DNA of 38,246 nt from Bacteroidaceae bacterium (GTDB lineage Bacteria; Bacteroidota; Bacteroidia; Bacteroidales; Bacteroidaceae). Shown one piece after another: positions 8,761 through 16,833 of the stretch (position 1 is its first letter; every line of letters begins with the position of its first letter). The DNA lies in NCBI GenBank assembly GCA_017619335.1, contig JAFZSP010000038.1, positions 1-38,246 on the forward strand. The letters are read 5' to 3'. The translations under genes were made by a program, and so were the position numbers. The notes beneath the pieces were generated by a model. The model worked only from the letters and a program-made list of their open reading frames with translations. It was not told where the DNA came from and made no database searches.

Positions 8761-10379
8761 TTATGAGAAAGATACTGCTGGTTTTCACTCTTCTTTCACT
8801 TCTTTCTCCTCCCCTAACAGGGGGAGGACGGGAGGGGACTTTACTCTCGCGGACGTGGGGACAGTGGGACACGTGGGGCGAACAGCCCGACGGGACCTAC
8901 CTGAATCCCATTATCCCTGCGGACTTCAGTGACTTGGACTGCATCCGCGTGGGCGATGACTATTATGCCATCAGCTCCACCATGCAGTACTCGCCAGGAA
9001 TGACCATTCTCCATTCCCGTGACCTCGTGAACTGGGAGATTGTAGGCAACGCCGTCAGCGACCTCACGCAGATTTCCCCGGCGCTGGGCTGGCAGCAGAT
9101 GGACCGTTACGGCCGCGGTATCTGGGCCGGCACACTGCGCCATCACGACGGCCGCTTCTACCTTTATTTCGGTGCCCCGGACGAGGGCTTCTTCATGACG
9201 TCTGCCGTCAAAGCCGAAGGGCCATGGGAGCCCCTGACGCCCCTGCTCCTGGAAAGCGGCTGGGACGACTGCTCCGCCATCTGGGACGAAGAGGGCAACG
9301 CGTGGTTCGTAGGCACCTGTTTCCGTGAGGGTTACAAGACCTATCTCTTCCGCATGGCCGCCGACGGACGCTCCATAGACCGCACCTCCGCACGCCTCGT
9401 CAACGAGGGCAACGGCCGTGAAGCCAACAAACTCATCTACCACGACGGCTATTACTACTTGATTTTCAGCGAACACCGCGACGGCATAGGGCGTTATGTG
9501 ATGGCCAAGCGTGACCGCAAGATGACAGGCCCTTTCAGTGAGGAACGCCAACTCCTGCTTCCCTGCCGTGAAGCCAACGAACCCAACCAGGGCGGAATCA
9601 TCTCTTTCAACGCTACACCCTCCACGCTTCACTGGTACTTCCTCACTCACCACGGCTCGGGCGACTGGAGCGGCCGCATCGTAAGCCTCCTGCCCGTCAC
9701 CTGGCAGGACGGTTGGCCCATGATAGGTGACCTCACCGAGCCAGGGCTGCCCGGCCACATGGTCTGGCAGAGCCCCATGCCCCATAACTCCCAAAACTCC
9801 CATAGTTCCAATAGTTCCAATTACTCCCATAACCCCTTCCTTCTTCCTCCCCACTTTCAATGGAACTACCAGCCTCGCGCCGACCACTTTTCCCTCACCG
9901 AACGCCCTGGCTGGCTGCGACTCCGCGCCTTTCCGCCCTTGGAGAACGACAAGCTGCTGAAAGCAGGTAACACCCTCACCCTGCGCAGCTTCCGCACACC
10001 ACACAACGAGGTCACTGTGCTGATGGACATCAGTCACTTGGCCGACGGACAGCACGCGGGACTCTGCCACTTCGCCGCCCACAGCGGCTGCCTCGGGGTG
10101 ATGAGAGAACAGGGACAGACATTCCTGGAGATGCGGCAAGACGACCAGTCCCAGCGCGGACCAGCACTCTCCTGCCCCACCCTCTGGCTGCGTTCCACCT
10201 GGGGTCTTGACGGCCTGTCACAGTTTGCCTACAGCACAGACGGCACACACTTCATCCCTTGCAACACCTACAACCTCTCATGGGGATTCTACCGAGGCGA
10301 CCGCATCGGCATCTATAACTACAACAACCTCGCCGACGACGGCTACATTGATATAGATTACTTCAATATGCGCCACTAA
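8757..10379 (+). CDS. Glycoside hydrolase family 43 beta-xylosidase/arabinofuranosidase
   Basis: Secreted GH43 enzyme of 540 residues. The start ATG overlaps the fucosidase stop; an in-frame ATG at 8763 is an equally good start for the signal peptide. The propeller begins with 'YLNPIIPADFSDLDCIRVGDDYYAIS'-type sequence, where Asp59 is the likely base. Asp170 in 'SGWDDCSA' is the likely pKa modulator and Glu222 in 'GREANKL' the likely acid. The C-terminal third (about 365-540) is a concanavalin-like beta-sandwich typical of long GH43 xylosidases, ending 'GYIDIDYFNMRH'. Two oddities lie inside the frame: a hairpin repeat just after the hydrophobic core of the signal peptide (residues about 17-27), and an Asn/Ser/His-rich low-complexity linker (about 342-360) between the domains. 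It closes the glycan block and probably acts with the fucosidase and first GH43 on side chains of one polymer. Substrate is inferred only by family. Confidence 0.92.
   Translation: MIMRKILLVFTLLSLLSPPLTGGGREGTLLSRTWGQWDTWGEQPDGTYLNPIIPADFSDLDCIRVGDDYYAISSTMQYSPGMTILHSRDLVNWEIVGNAVSDLTQISPALGWQQMDRYGRGIWAGTLRHHDGRFYLYFGAPDEGFFMTSAVKAEGPWEPLTPLLLESGWDDCSAIWDEEGNAWFVGTCFREGYKTYLFRMAADGRSIDRTSARLVNEGNGREANKLIYHDGYYYLIFSEHRDGIGRYVMAKRDRKMTGPFSEERQLLLPCREANEPNQGGIISFNATPSTLHWYFLTHHGSGDWSGRIVSLLPVTWQDGWPMIGDLTEPGLPGHMVWQSPMPHNSQNSHSSNSSNYSHNPFLLPPHFQWNYQPRADHFSLTERPGWLRLRAFPPLENDKLLKAGNTLTLRSFRTPHNEVTVLMDISHLADGQHAGLCHFAAHSGCLGVMREQGQTFLEMRQDDQSQRGPALSCPTLWLRSTWGLDGLSQFAYSTDGTHFIPCNTYNLSWGFYRGDRIGIYNYNNLADDGYIDIDYFNMRH
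8806..8838 (+). repeat. CCTCCCC-TAACA-GGGGAGG hairpin element within the GH43 gene
   Basis: Arms cctcccc (8808-8814) and ggggagg (8821-8827) are perfectly complementary, followed by 'acgggagggg'. The element encodes 'SPPLTGGGREG' directly behind the signal peptide core. A close relative with perfect 7-bp arms lies at 32768-32785. Confidence 0.7.
9781..9836 (+). repeat. In-frame CCCATAACTCCC/ATAGTTCC repeat in the second GH43 linker
   Basis: Repeating 'actccca', 'atagttcca' and 'actcccata' units encode the Asn/Ser/His-rich linker between the catalytic propeller and the C-terminal beta-sandwich. The composition differs from the flanking codons. Confidence 0.6.
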
Positions 10380-10420
10380 AACGTATGTGCGTCCAGTCCC
10401 ATCAACACTTGCGTCTATAC

Positions 10421-10486
10421 GACTTGCCACTTGCGGCCTTACGACTTACCACTTGCGGCCTTACGACTTACCACTTTCCTTTGGCC
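10421..10486 (+). repeat. Three-unit 22-bp tandem repeat (GACTT-CCAC type)
   Basis: Units start at 10421, 10443 and 10465. Each has GACTT(G/A)CCAC followed by 12 bases, ttgcggccttac twice and then tttcctttggcc. The same repeat family forms a five-unit array at 31581-31690 in the same orientation. It lies in the 335-base gene-free gap between the GH43 gene and panB. Confidence 0.85.
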
Positions 10487-10540
10487 ACCGACGCTTTAGA
10501 CACTGGCCGCGTGCTAAGAAAAAAATTTTTTTTCTTCAGA

Positions 10541-10592
10541 AAACACTACACTCTACACTGATCCTACCAATTTAGTGTAGAGTGTAGTGTTT
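10541..10592. terminator. Long hairpin flanked by A/T runs, possible bidirectional terminator
   Basis: Perfect 19-bp arms (10541-10559 aaacactacactctacact; 10574-10592 its complement) enclose a 14-base loop. A-then-T runs flank both sides (10518-10533 and 10600-10613). It lies between convergent genes, the + strand GH43 and the minus strand panB, where a shared terminator is expected. The stem is longer and less GC-rich than a usual intrinsic terminator, so it could instead be a small palindromic repeat element. Confidence 0.6.
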
Positions 10593-10714
10593 CTCAAACA
10601 AAAAAAATTTTTTCATCATATTCCTTTTTGTGGGCAACCCCACTCATTACTCATTCCAGTGACAGATGACCTGCATCTAACGCTCCAGATACCATTATCT
10701 CGGACTCCAATAAC

Positions 10715-11536
10715 TTAATACTGTTCGTTCTCGTTGGGGAAGTCACAGGCTTTGACGTCTGTGACGTACTGTCCTACAGCGTCTGTGATGACGGCGGAGA
10801 GGTCGGCGTAGCGGCGGAGGAACTTGGGAGAGAAGCCTTTGTTCATACCCAGCATGTCGTGCACCACCAGGACTTGACCGTCACAGGCACCGCCCGCACC
10901 GATTCCGATTATGGGTATGCGAACCGCCTGTGTGACTTCTGCTGCCAGCGCGGCTGGAATCTTCTCCAGGACGACGGCGAAACAGCCAACCTCCTCCAGC
11001 GCCTGGGCGTCGGAGCGGAGCTTGTCGGCCTCGGCCTGTTCCTTGGCACGAACGGCGTAGGTGCCAAATTTGTTGATACTCTGCGGAGTAAGTCCCAGAT
11101 GTCCCATTACAGGGATGCCGGCGTCCAGGATGAGTTTGATGGCGGGAATGATTTCCACGCCGCCTTCCAGCTTCAGGGCGTCACAGCCAGTCTCCTGCAT
11201 AATGCGGACGGCATTGCGCACGGCGTCCTGCGGGTCAACTTGATAGGTGCCGAATGGCATGTCACAGACCACCAGGGCACGGGTCACGCCGCGGACGACG
11301 CTGCGGGCGTGGTAGATCATCTGATCCAGTGTGATAGGCAACGTGGTCACGTTGCCTGCCATCGTATTGGAAGCGCTGTCACCCACGAGGATGACATCCA
11401 CGCCGGCTCCATCCACGAGACGGGCCATCGAATAATCATAGGAGGTAAGCATGGCAATCTTCTTGCCGCTCTGTTTCATTTCGTAGAGGCGATGCGTGGT
11501 CACTTTACGCGTATCATCTACAAGGTATCCTGCCAT
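10715..11536 (-). CDS. panB: 3-methyl-2-oxobutanoate hydroxymethyltransferase
   Basis: First committed step of pantothenate (coenzyme A) synthesis: transfers a hydroxymethyl group from 5,10-methylene-THF to alpha-ketoisovalerate to give ketopantoate; cytoplasmic. At 273 residues it is the normal length. Family signatures are clear: '[16 protein letters not shown]' near the N-terminus, the metal-binding '[13 protein letters not shown]', 'CDMPFGTY', 'ALKLEGG', '[12 protein letters not shown]', the catalytic region 'VLEKIPAAL', and '[21 protein letters not shown]'. A Bacteroidetes -7 element lies about 50 bases upstream. It stands alone, divergent from the polysaccharide genes; panC and panD are not in the window. 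Confidence 0.97.
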   Translation of the reverse strand: MAGYLVDDTRKVTTHRLYEMKQSGKKIAMLTSYDYSMARLVDGAGVDVILVGDSASNTMAGNVTTLPITLDQMIYHARSVVRGVTRALVVCDMPFGTYQVDPQDAVRNAVRIMQETGCDALKLEGGVEIIPAIKLILDAGIPVMGHLGLTPQSINKFGTYAVRAKEQAEADKLRSDAQALEEVGCFAVVLEKIPAALAAEVTQAVRIPIIGIGAGGACDGQVLVVHDMLGMNKGFSPKFLRRYADLSAVITDAVGQYVTDVKACDFPNENEQY

Positions 11537-11587
11537 TATCTTAGATATTTTGGGGTTAAAACGTCATTTATTGCTTAAAATCGGGCG

Positions 11588-11595
11588 CAAAGGTA
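11588..11595 (-). promoter_or_regulatory. Bacteroidetes -7 element for panB
   Basis: On the minus strand this reads TACCTTTG, a match to TAnnTTTG, about 50 bases upstream of the panB start. No TTTG at the usual 19-20 base spacing is seen. Confidence 0.6.
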
Positions 11596-11637
11596 CAAAA
11601 AACTCCAAACTCTAAACCCTAAAATCAAAACTTTTTA

Positions 11638-11645
11638 TAACTTTG
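11638..11645 (+). promoter_or_regulatory. Bacteroidetes -7 element for the flippase operon
   Basis: TAACTTTG matches TAnnTTTG. Transcription starting a few bases downstream leaves room for the ATG at 11671 but almost none for the in-frame GTG at 11656, which helps choose the start. Confidence 0.65.
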
Positions 11646-11670
11646 CGCCGAAAATGTGACAAAAAGACCT

Positions 11671-13179
11671 ATGAAAGGTGAAAATTCAGGCAAAAGTGCG
11701 CTGAATCACGTACTGAAATACACGGGTGTCTTCGGCGGCGTGCAGGGATTGAACATCCTGATGAGTATCGTCCGCACGAAGCTCACTTCCTACCTGCTGG
11801 GTCCCATCGGCTTCGCGCTGATGGGCGTTTATGTCAGTGTCTCGGAGTTTGTCAGCAGCACCAGCAACCTGGGCGTGCCCTTCGCATCAGTGCGTCATCT
11901 CTCCGAGGTCTTCGCCCGTGGTGACAGCCGTGAGGTGGGCCATTGGGTGTTGGTGATCCGGACGTGGTGCTTCTGGATTTCACTCTTTGCGGCACTGCTG
12001 TGCGTGGCAGGGGCTCACTGGTTGGGACAGTGGTTTGGCAAGGACACCGAAGTCTCCGCCTGGAGCATCACCCTGCTGACGCCGATGGTGATGGCACTGG
12101 CCATCACGGCAGGCGAGATTTCCATCCTCAAAGCCATCCGCCGCCTCAAACGCGTGGCCACGATTTCTGTACTCGCTGCCCTCTCCACGCTGTGCCTGAC
12201 GGTGCCTCTGTTCTGGGCGTTCGGCACGCGGGGTATTATCTTAGCGCTGGACGTCAGCACCATGGCCGTCACCTGCATCCATCTGGCTTTCACCACGCCG
12301 CTGCACCCCTGGCGCATTGCTCCTTTCTCGCGGGCCGTGCTGCAGGACGGTTGGCAGTTGGTGCGTGTGGGACTGCCCTACGCCTTTGCCGCCATCGCAG
12401 GTTCTGGCGTGGCGATGGCGCTGCCGGCACTGATGATCCATTACGGCACGCTGGAGGACGTGGGCTTCTACCGCGTGGGTTACGGCCTGATGGTGACCTA
12501 TGCAGGCATTGTCTTCACCGCCTTCGAGGCCGACTTCTTCCCGCGTCTCTCCGCTGTGAACCAAGACACCCAGCAGCGCAACCAGACCATCAACCAGCAA
12601 GCTCGTGTCTGTCTGCTGCTCATCTCTCCGATGCTCATCGCCCTGGTCACGGCAATGCCCCTCGTTATCCGTCTGCTCAACACCACCGCCTTCCTCCCTG
12701 CCACAGGTATGGCGGTCTGCGCGGCGTTCTATATGTTTCTGCGCAGTGTCACAGTACCCATGGGTTACACGGCACTGGCTTGCGGAGACTCCGCAATGTT
12801 TCTGCTGATGGAAGTAATCTATGATGTGGTTTCATTAGGGCTGATATTCGGCGGTTACCTCCTGCTGGGCCTCACGGGCGCTGGCATAGGGCTGTCCCTC
12901 TCTGCACTCTTTGACCTGATGCTCATCGGGCTGGTCTATGGGCATTTCTACCACGTCCGCCTTTCTGCCAGCACCCTGCGTCTGGCCGCTGCCCAAGGGC
13001 TCCTGCTCGCCGTCACCGTCGTCGCCTGTATGCTGCTGCCAGGCTTCTGGCGCGCAGCCGTAGGCATCCTGCTCCTCGTCCTCTCCACCGCCTACAGTTA
13101 CCGCATTCTCGCCTCTGAGACCACCCTCATACAGTCCCTCAAGCAGAAGATACAGAAGCGGTTAAGGCTCAATTCATAA
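11671..13179 (+). CDS. Oligosaccharide flippase (Wzx/PST-like) membrane protein
   Basis: Predicted 502-residue inner-membrane transporter of the MOP/MATE superfamily, which flips lipid-linked glycan units to the periplasm. The sequence is hydrophobic almost throughout, with about 12-14 membrane segments, and begins with the family-like 'KYTGVFGGVQGLNILMSIVRTKL' type of opening where 'SYLLGPIGFALMGVY' follows. A GTG at 11656 would add five residues but lies almost on the predicted transcription start, so ATG 11671 is preferred. Two glycosyltransferase genes follow on the same strand, which supports a role in exopolysaccharide, capsule or O-antigen export. The particular glycan is unknown. Confidence 0.88.
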   Translation: MKGENSGKSALNHVLKYTGVFGGVQGLNILMSIVRTKLTSYLLGPIGFALMGVYVSVSEFVSSTSNLGVPFASVRHLSEVFARGDSREVGHWVLVIRTWCFWISLFAALLCVAGAHWLGQWFGKDTEVSAWSITLLTPMVMALAITAGEISILKAIRRLKRVATISVLAALSTLCLTVPLFWAFGTRGIILALDVSTMAVTCIHLAFTTPLHPWRIAPFSRAVLQDGWQLVRVGLPYAFAAIAGSGVAMALPALMIHYGTLEDVGFYRVGYGLMVTYAGIVFTAFEADFFPRLSAVNQDTQQRNQTINQQARVCLLLISPMLIALVTAMPLVIRLLNTTAFLPATGMAVCAAFYMFLRSVTVPMGYTALACGDSAMFLLMEVIYDVVSLGLIFGGYLLLGLTGAGIGLSLSALFDLMLIGLVYGHFYHVRLSASTLRLAAAQGLLLAVTVVACMLLPGFWRAAVGILLLVLSTAYSYRILASETTLIQSLKQKIQKRLRLNS

Positions 13180-13247
13180 TTCACAATTTTATTCACTTTT
13201 AAATATTCACTCTTAATTATTCACTCTTAATTATTCACTCTTAATAT
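13171..13247 (+). repeat. AT-rich ATTCACTCTTAATT tandem filler
   Basis: Between the flippase and the GT2 gene, 'attattcactcttaa' is repeated three times with a 15-base period, preceded by 'aattcataattcacaattttattcac'-type strings. It resembles the complement of the AATTGACAATT strings at 14238-14280 and 1724-1764. Confidence 0.75.
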
Positions 13248-13259
13248 TCCCTTCCTCCC

Positions 13260-14243
13260 ATGCCCTCCGTCGCCGTCCTCATAGCTGCTTATAACGCCGC
13301 AGACACGCTGCCGCAGTGTCTGGACTCGCTGTGCGGTCAGACCATAAAGGACATCGAGATTCTCTGCGTGGACGACTGCTCCACCGACGGCACCCTGGCC
13401 CTGCTGCAGCAGCGCGCCCAGGAAGACAGCCGCGTACACGTCCTGCAGACCCACGAAAACAGCGGTCAGGCAGTGGCCCGTAACTTGGCACTGGAGCACG
13501 TGACGGCCCCCCTCGTCTGCATGGTGGATGCAGACGACTGGCTCTCTGCTGATGCACTGGAGAGTGCGGTTAAGGTCTTTGACGAGTACCCACAGACAGA
13601 CTGCTGCGCCTTCCATCTGGTGGAACACTACGAACCCGACGGCCGTGAAGTAGATTACGGCCTGCCCTTGCCCTTGGCTCGTGGCAGGGCACTCACCGGC
13701 GAACAAGCCTTTGAGTTGTGTTTAGACGGCTGGCAGCTGCACGGACTCTATGTGACACGCACAGCCCTGCATCGCCGCTTCCCCTTCGACACCACCACGC
13801 GCCTCTACAGCGACGACAACGCCTCACGCCTCCACTACCTCCACAGCCGCGAGGTTCGCGCATGCGCGGGTACCTATTTTTATCGCAAACACCAGCGCTC
13901 CCTGACGAATTCCTTCAACCTGCGCCGCTTCGACTTCATGGAGGCGCAGCTCTCCCTGCTCTTCGCCCTGAAGAAGGAAGGCATCCGCCCCACCCTGCTG
14001 CGCCGCTTCCAGGAGCAACGCTGGATGACTTTCATCGGCTGTTACCGCCTCTTCCTACGTCACTTGCAGGAGATTCCCGCAGAGCAGCAGACCACCCTGC
14101 GCACCCGTTTCCGCACCATTCTCCACACCTTCCGTCCTTCCGCACTACCCCTGCGCGCCCGTTGGAAACCAGGCTATTGGCTCACCACCAGCTTCCGCCT
14201 CTTCCACCTCCAGCAGCGCGCCTACGGGGCATTTAAGAATTAA
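13260..14243 (+). CDS. Glycosyltransferase family 2 protein
   Basis: Cytoplasmic-side GT-A glycosyltransferase of 327 residues. It opens with 'VAVLIAAYNAADTLPQCLDSL', trimmed here to the typical GT2 start, then 'VDDCSTDGT' at about 37-45 and the metal-binding DAD at 90-92 in 'MVDADDW'. A conserved 'YSDDNASRL' near residue 183 fits the acceptor-side acidic motif. The C-terminal 130 residues are Arg- and Leu-rich and might lie against the membrane. It lies between the flippase and another transferase and is probably in one transcription unit with them. Donor and acceptor sugars cannot be read from the sequence. Confidence 0.9.
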   Translation: MPSVAVLIAAYNAADTLPQCLDSLCGQTIKDIEILCVDDCSTDGTLALLQQRAQEDSRVHVLQTHENSGQAVARNLALEHVTAPLVCMVDADDWLSADALESAVKVFDEYPQTDCCAFHLVEHYEPDGREVDYGLPLPLARGRALTGEQAFELCLDGWQLHGLYVTRTALHRRFPFDTTTRLYSDDNASRLHYLHSREVRACAGTYFYRKHQRSLTNSFNLRRFDFMEAQLSLLFALKKEGIRPTLLRRFQEQRWMTFIGCYRLFLRHLQEIPAEQQTTLRTRFRTILHTFRPSALPLRARWKPGYWLTTSFRLFHLQQRAYGAFKN

Positions 14244-14280
14244 AAATTGACAATTAAAAATTAACAATTAAAGAATATAT
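14238..14280 (+). repeat. AATTAAAAATTGACAATTA filler repeat
   Basis: Short repeats of 'aattaaaaattgacaattaa' type fill the gap between the two glycosyltransferase genes and reach to just before the start codon at 14283. Confidence 0.65.
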
Positions 14281-14282
14281 AG

Positions 14283-15413
14283 ATGAAGATTCTGTTTGTC
14301 GGCGAATACAGCAATGTCCATTGGACGCTGGCCGAGGGCTTGCGCGCCTTGGGTCACGACGTCACGGTGGTGTCCGACGGAGACCGATGGAAGAACTATC
14401 CCCGGAATATTGACCTCCGTCGCCGCAGCCTTAACATGACAGGCAGCATCCGTTACCTCTTCGACCTTGCCCGCGTGTGGCCACAGCTCAAAGGCTATGA
14501 CGTCGTGCAACTCATCAACCCAGTCTTCATCGACCTCCGCGCCGAACGCATCTGGCCCTTCTACCGCTTCCTGCGCCGCCACAACGGACGCGTCTTCCTC
14601 GGCGCCTTCGGCATCGATTATTACTGGGTCAAGGTGGGTATGGACTGCAAGACATTCCGTTACAGCGACTTCAATATAGGTTCCGCCCTGCGCCACAATC
14701 CCGAGAACGACGAGATGATACGCGACTGGTTGCACGGCCCCAAGGGTGACCTCAACCGCCGCATCGCCGCCGACGTGGACGGCATCTTCACCGGCCTCTA
14801 CGAGTATGAAATGTGTTACCGCCCCTTCTTCCCCGAGAAGACACGCTTCATCCCGTTCCCCATCGACCGCTCCACCGTCACGCCCACCCAAACCCTCTCT
14901 GTCCCGTATGTTGCGACTAAGTCGCAACCTCCTTCCTCCCTCAACTGCTTCATCGGCATCCAGCGCAGCCGCTCCGCCTACAAAGGCACAGACATCATGC
15001 TCTCCGCCCTCCAGCGCCTGCAAGCCGACTTCGGTCCCCAGCGCCTTCAAATCTTCAAGGCAGAGAGCGTCCCCTTTGCCCAGTATCAGGAAATGATGAA
15101 CACCAGTCACGTGCTCCTGGACCAGCTCTACAGCTACACCCCCGCCATGAACGCCCTCCTGGCGATGGCCAAGGGACTCATCGTCGTGGGCGGCGCAGAG
15201 GAAGAGCAGTACCAGCTGCTGGGCGAAAATGAGCTGCGCCCCATCATCAACGTCCAGCCCACCGAGCAAGACGTCTATGAACAGATGGCGCGCCGCCTTC
15301 TCTCCGGCCAAGAGGATATTCACCAGCTCCAGTTAGACAGCATCGAATACATCCGTCGCCACCACGACCACATCCATGTGGCCCGCCAGTATGAAATCTT
15401 CTATCAACAATAA
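14283..15413 (+). CDS. Glycosyltransferase, GT1/GT4-like fold
   Basis: Predicted 376-residue GT-B transferase. It opens with 'MKILFVGEYSNVHWTLAEGL', and 'RALGHDVTVVSDG' follows, the usual Rossmann start of the GT4 superfamily. The second half has 'FIGIQRSRSAYKGTDIML', the acidic 'KAESVPFAQYQEMM', and 'LLDQLYSYTPAMNALLAMA', matching the nucleotide-sugar-binding domain. A 19-bp palindrome interrupts the linker between the two domains (residues about 210-216, 'VATKSQ'). It is third in the polysaccharide set and probably cotranscribed with the GT2. No close named relative is recognised and sugar specificity is unknown. Confidence 0.8.
   Translation: MKILFVGEYSNVHWTLAEGLRALGHDVTVVSDGDRWKNYPRNIDLRRRSLNMTGSIRYLFDLARVWPQLKGYDVVQLINPVFIDLRAERIWPFYRFLRRHNGRVFLGAFGIDYYWVKVGMDCKTFRYSDFNIGSALRHNPENDEMIRDWLHGPKGDLNRRIAADVDGIFTGLYEYEMCYRPFFPEKTRFIPFPIDRSTVTPTQTLSVPYVATKSQPPSSLNCFIGIQRSRSAYKGTDIMLSALQRLQADFGPQRLQIFKAESVPFAQYQEMMNTSHVLLDQLYSYTPAMNALLAMAKGLIVVGGAEEEQYQLLGENELRPIINVQPTEQDVYEQMARRLLSGQEDIHQLQLDSIEYIRRHHDHIHVARQYEIFYQQ
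14910..14928. repeat. GTTGCGACT-A-AGTCGCAAC palindrome within a coding region
   Basis: Perfect 9-bp arms around one central base. It is in frame in the interdomain linker of the glycosyltransferase. The palindrome is too long to be expected by chance in a linker and looks like a dispersed palindromic element. Confidence 0.7.
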
Positions 15414-15454
15414 ATCAACCCATAAACATTCACTCATTAAATCTCCAAACGACT

Positions 15455-16831
15455 ATGGTTATCATCATGATCCTCCAGCTGCTGATTGTACTGTTGGCCC
15501 TGTACGTGGGTTCACGTTACGGCAGCCTGGCCCTGGGTGCCATCTCCGGAATCGGACTTGCCATCCTCGTCCTGGGTTTCGGTCTGAAACCCGGCAATCC
15601 TCCGACAGACGTTATCTACATCATCATTGCCGCAGTCACCTGCGCAGGCATCATGCAAGCTGCTGGTGGTATGGACTGGCTCATCCAACTGGCCGAACGG
15701 CTGCTGCGCAAGCACCCAGACCACGTCACCTTCCTGGCGCCCCTCTGCACCTTCTTCCTCACCGTCCTAGTGGGCACTGGTCACGTGGTTTATACGCTCA
15801 TGCCTATCATTTGCGATATTGCTCTGAAGAAAGGCATCCGTCCCGAGCGTCCCTGTGGTGTGGCATCTGTGGCATCACAAGTTGGTATTACGTGTTCGCC
15901 CATCGCGGCGGCTGTAGCCTCCTTCGTGGTCATTAGTAACTCCAACGGCTTTGACATCAACAACTTGCAGGTTATTGCCATCACGATTCCTGCCTGCCTT
16001 TGCGGCCTCTTGGCAGCATCTGCCTGCAGTTACCGTCGCGGTCTGGACCTGGACAAGGACCCGCAGTTCCAGGCACGTCTGGCAGACCCCAAAATGCGCG
16101 AATATATGTACGGCGACACCGCCTCGCTGCTGGACAAGAAGGTGGACCGTCACGCCAAGCTCTCTGTTTATATCTTCCTCGGAGCCCTCGGTGTGATTGT
16201 GCTCTATTCCCTGTTCCAGATTATTGGAATGGATATTCGTCCGCTTATTGACAGCGGCAAGGTGAACGATGCCGGCGAGCCCATTATGAAACCCATCGGC
16301 ATGAATATCATCATCCAGATTGTGATGATCTCCGCTGCTGCCCTCATGATTATCTTCGCCAAGGCAAAGCCCAAGAAGGCCGTGGCAGGCCCTGTGTGGC
16401 AGGCTGGAATGGTGGCCGTTGTAGCCATTTACGGCATCGCTTGGCTGGCAGACACATTCTTCAGTAACTATCTGCCTGAGATGGAAGCCGGTCTCTCGGA
16501 TATCGTTTCGCAGTACCCATGGGCCATCGCCTTTGCTTTCTTCGCAGTCAGTGTGCTCATCAACAGCCAGGGCGCCGTCGTCGTGGCGATGCTGCCCCTC
16601 GCCTACTCGCTCGGCATCCCGGGCCCCGTGTTGCTCGGCGTGCTCCCCTCTGTCTATGGTTACTTCTTCATTCCCAATTATCCCAGTGACATTGCCACTG
16701 TGAATTTCGACCGCTCCGGCACCACCGTAATCGGCAAATACCTCCTTAATCACTCCTTCATGATGCCAGGCCTTGTTAGCGTGGCCGTCAGTACTATCGT
16801 AGGACTCCTGCTCACTCAACTATTTTATTGA
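15455..16831 (+). CDS. dcuB: Anaerobic C4-dicarboxylate transporter, DcuA/DcuB family
   Basis: Inner-membrane carrier of 458 residues, about 10-12 membrane segments, exchanging fumarate, malate or aspartate for succinate in anaerobes. Family features: 'GGMDWLIQLAERLLRKHP' with the long loop, 'TGHVVYTLMPII', 'RPERPCGVASVASQ', and near the C-terminus 'GYFFIPNYPSDIATVNFDRSGTT', a hallmark of Dcu proteins. Start 15455 is followed by another possible ATG four codons on. The next gene, a porin, starts 2 bases after its stop, so the pair likely works as inner- and outer-membrane steps of one transport route. The DcuA versus DcuB choice is uncertain. Confidence 0.92.
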   Translation: MVIIMILQLLIVLLALYVGSRYGSLALGAISGIGLAILVLGFGLKPGNPPTDVIYIIIAAVTCAGIMQAAGGMDWLIQLAERLLRKHPDHVTFLAPLCTFFLTVLVGTGHVVYTLMPIICDIALKKGIRPERPCGVASVASQVGITCSPIAAAVASFVVISNSNGFDINNLQVIAITIPACLCGLLAASACSYRRGLDLDKDPQFQARLADPKMREYMYGDTASLLDKKVDRHAKLSVYIFLGALGVIVLYSLFQIIGMDIRPLIDSGKVNDAGEPIMKPIGMNIIIQIVMISAAALMIIFAKAKPKKAVAGPVWQAGMVAVVAIYGIAWLADTFFSNYLPEMEAGLSDIVSQYPWAIAFAFFAVSVLINSQGAVVVAMLPLAYSLGIPGPVLLGVLPSVYGYFFIPNYPSDIATVNFDRSGTTVIGKYLLNHSFMMPGLVSVAVSTIVGLLLTQLFY

Positions 16832-16833
16832 TT

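Noticed and set aside
8841..10139. A 432-codon open frame on the minus strand opposite the second GH43 gene
   Set aside because: It is a shadow of strong codon bias in the + strand gene. It has no recognisable domain and lies wholly inside a confirmed enzyme gene.
10387..10575. Small + strand frame after the GH43 gene
   Set aside because: It reads through the 22-bp repeat and into a hairpin; there is no protein-like signal.
14268..15323. A 351-codon minus-strand frame opposite the GT1/4-like transferase
   Set aside because: Antisense to a well-supported gene; its composition lacks protein-like motifs.
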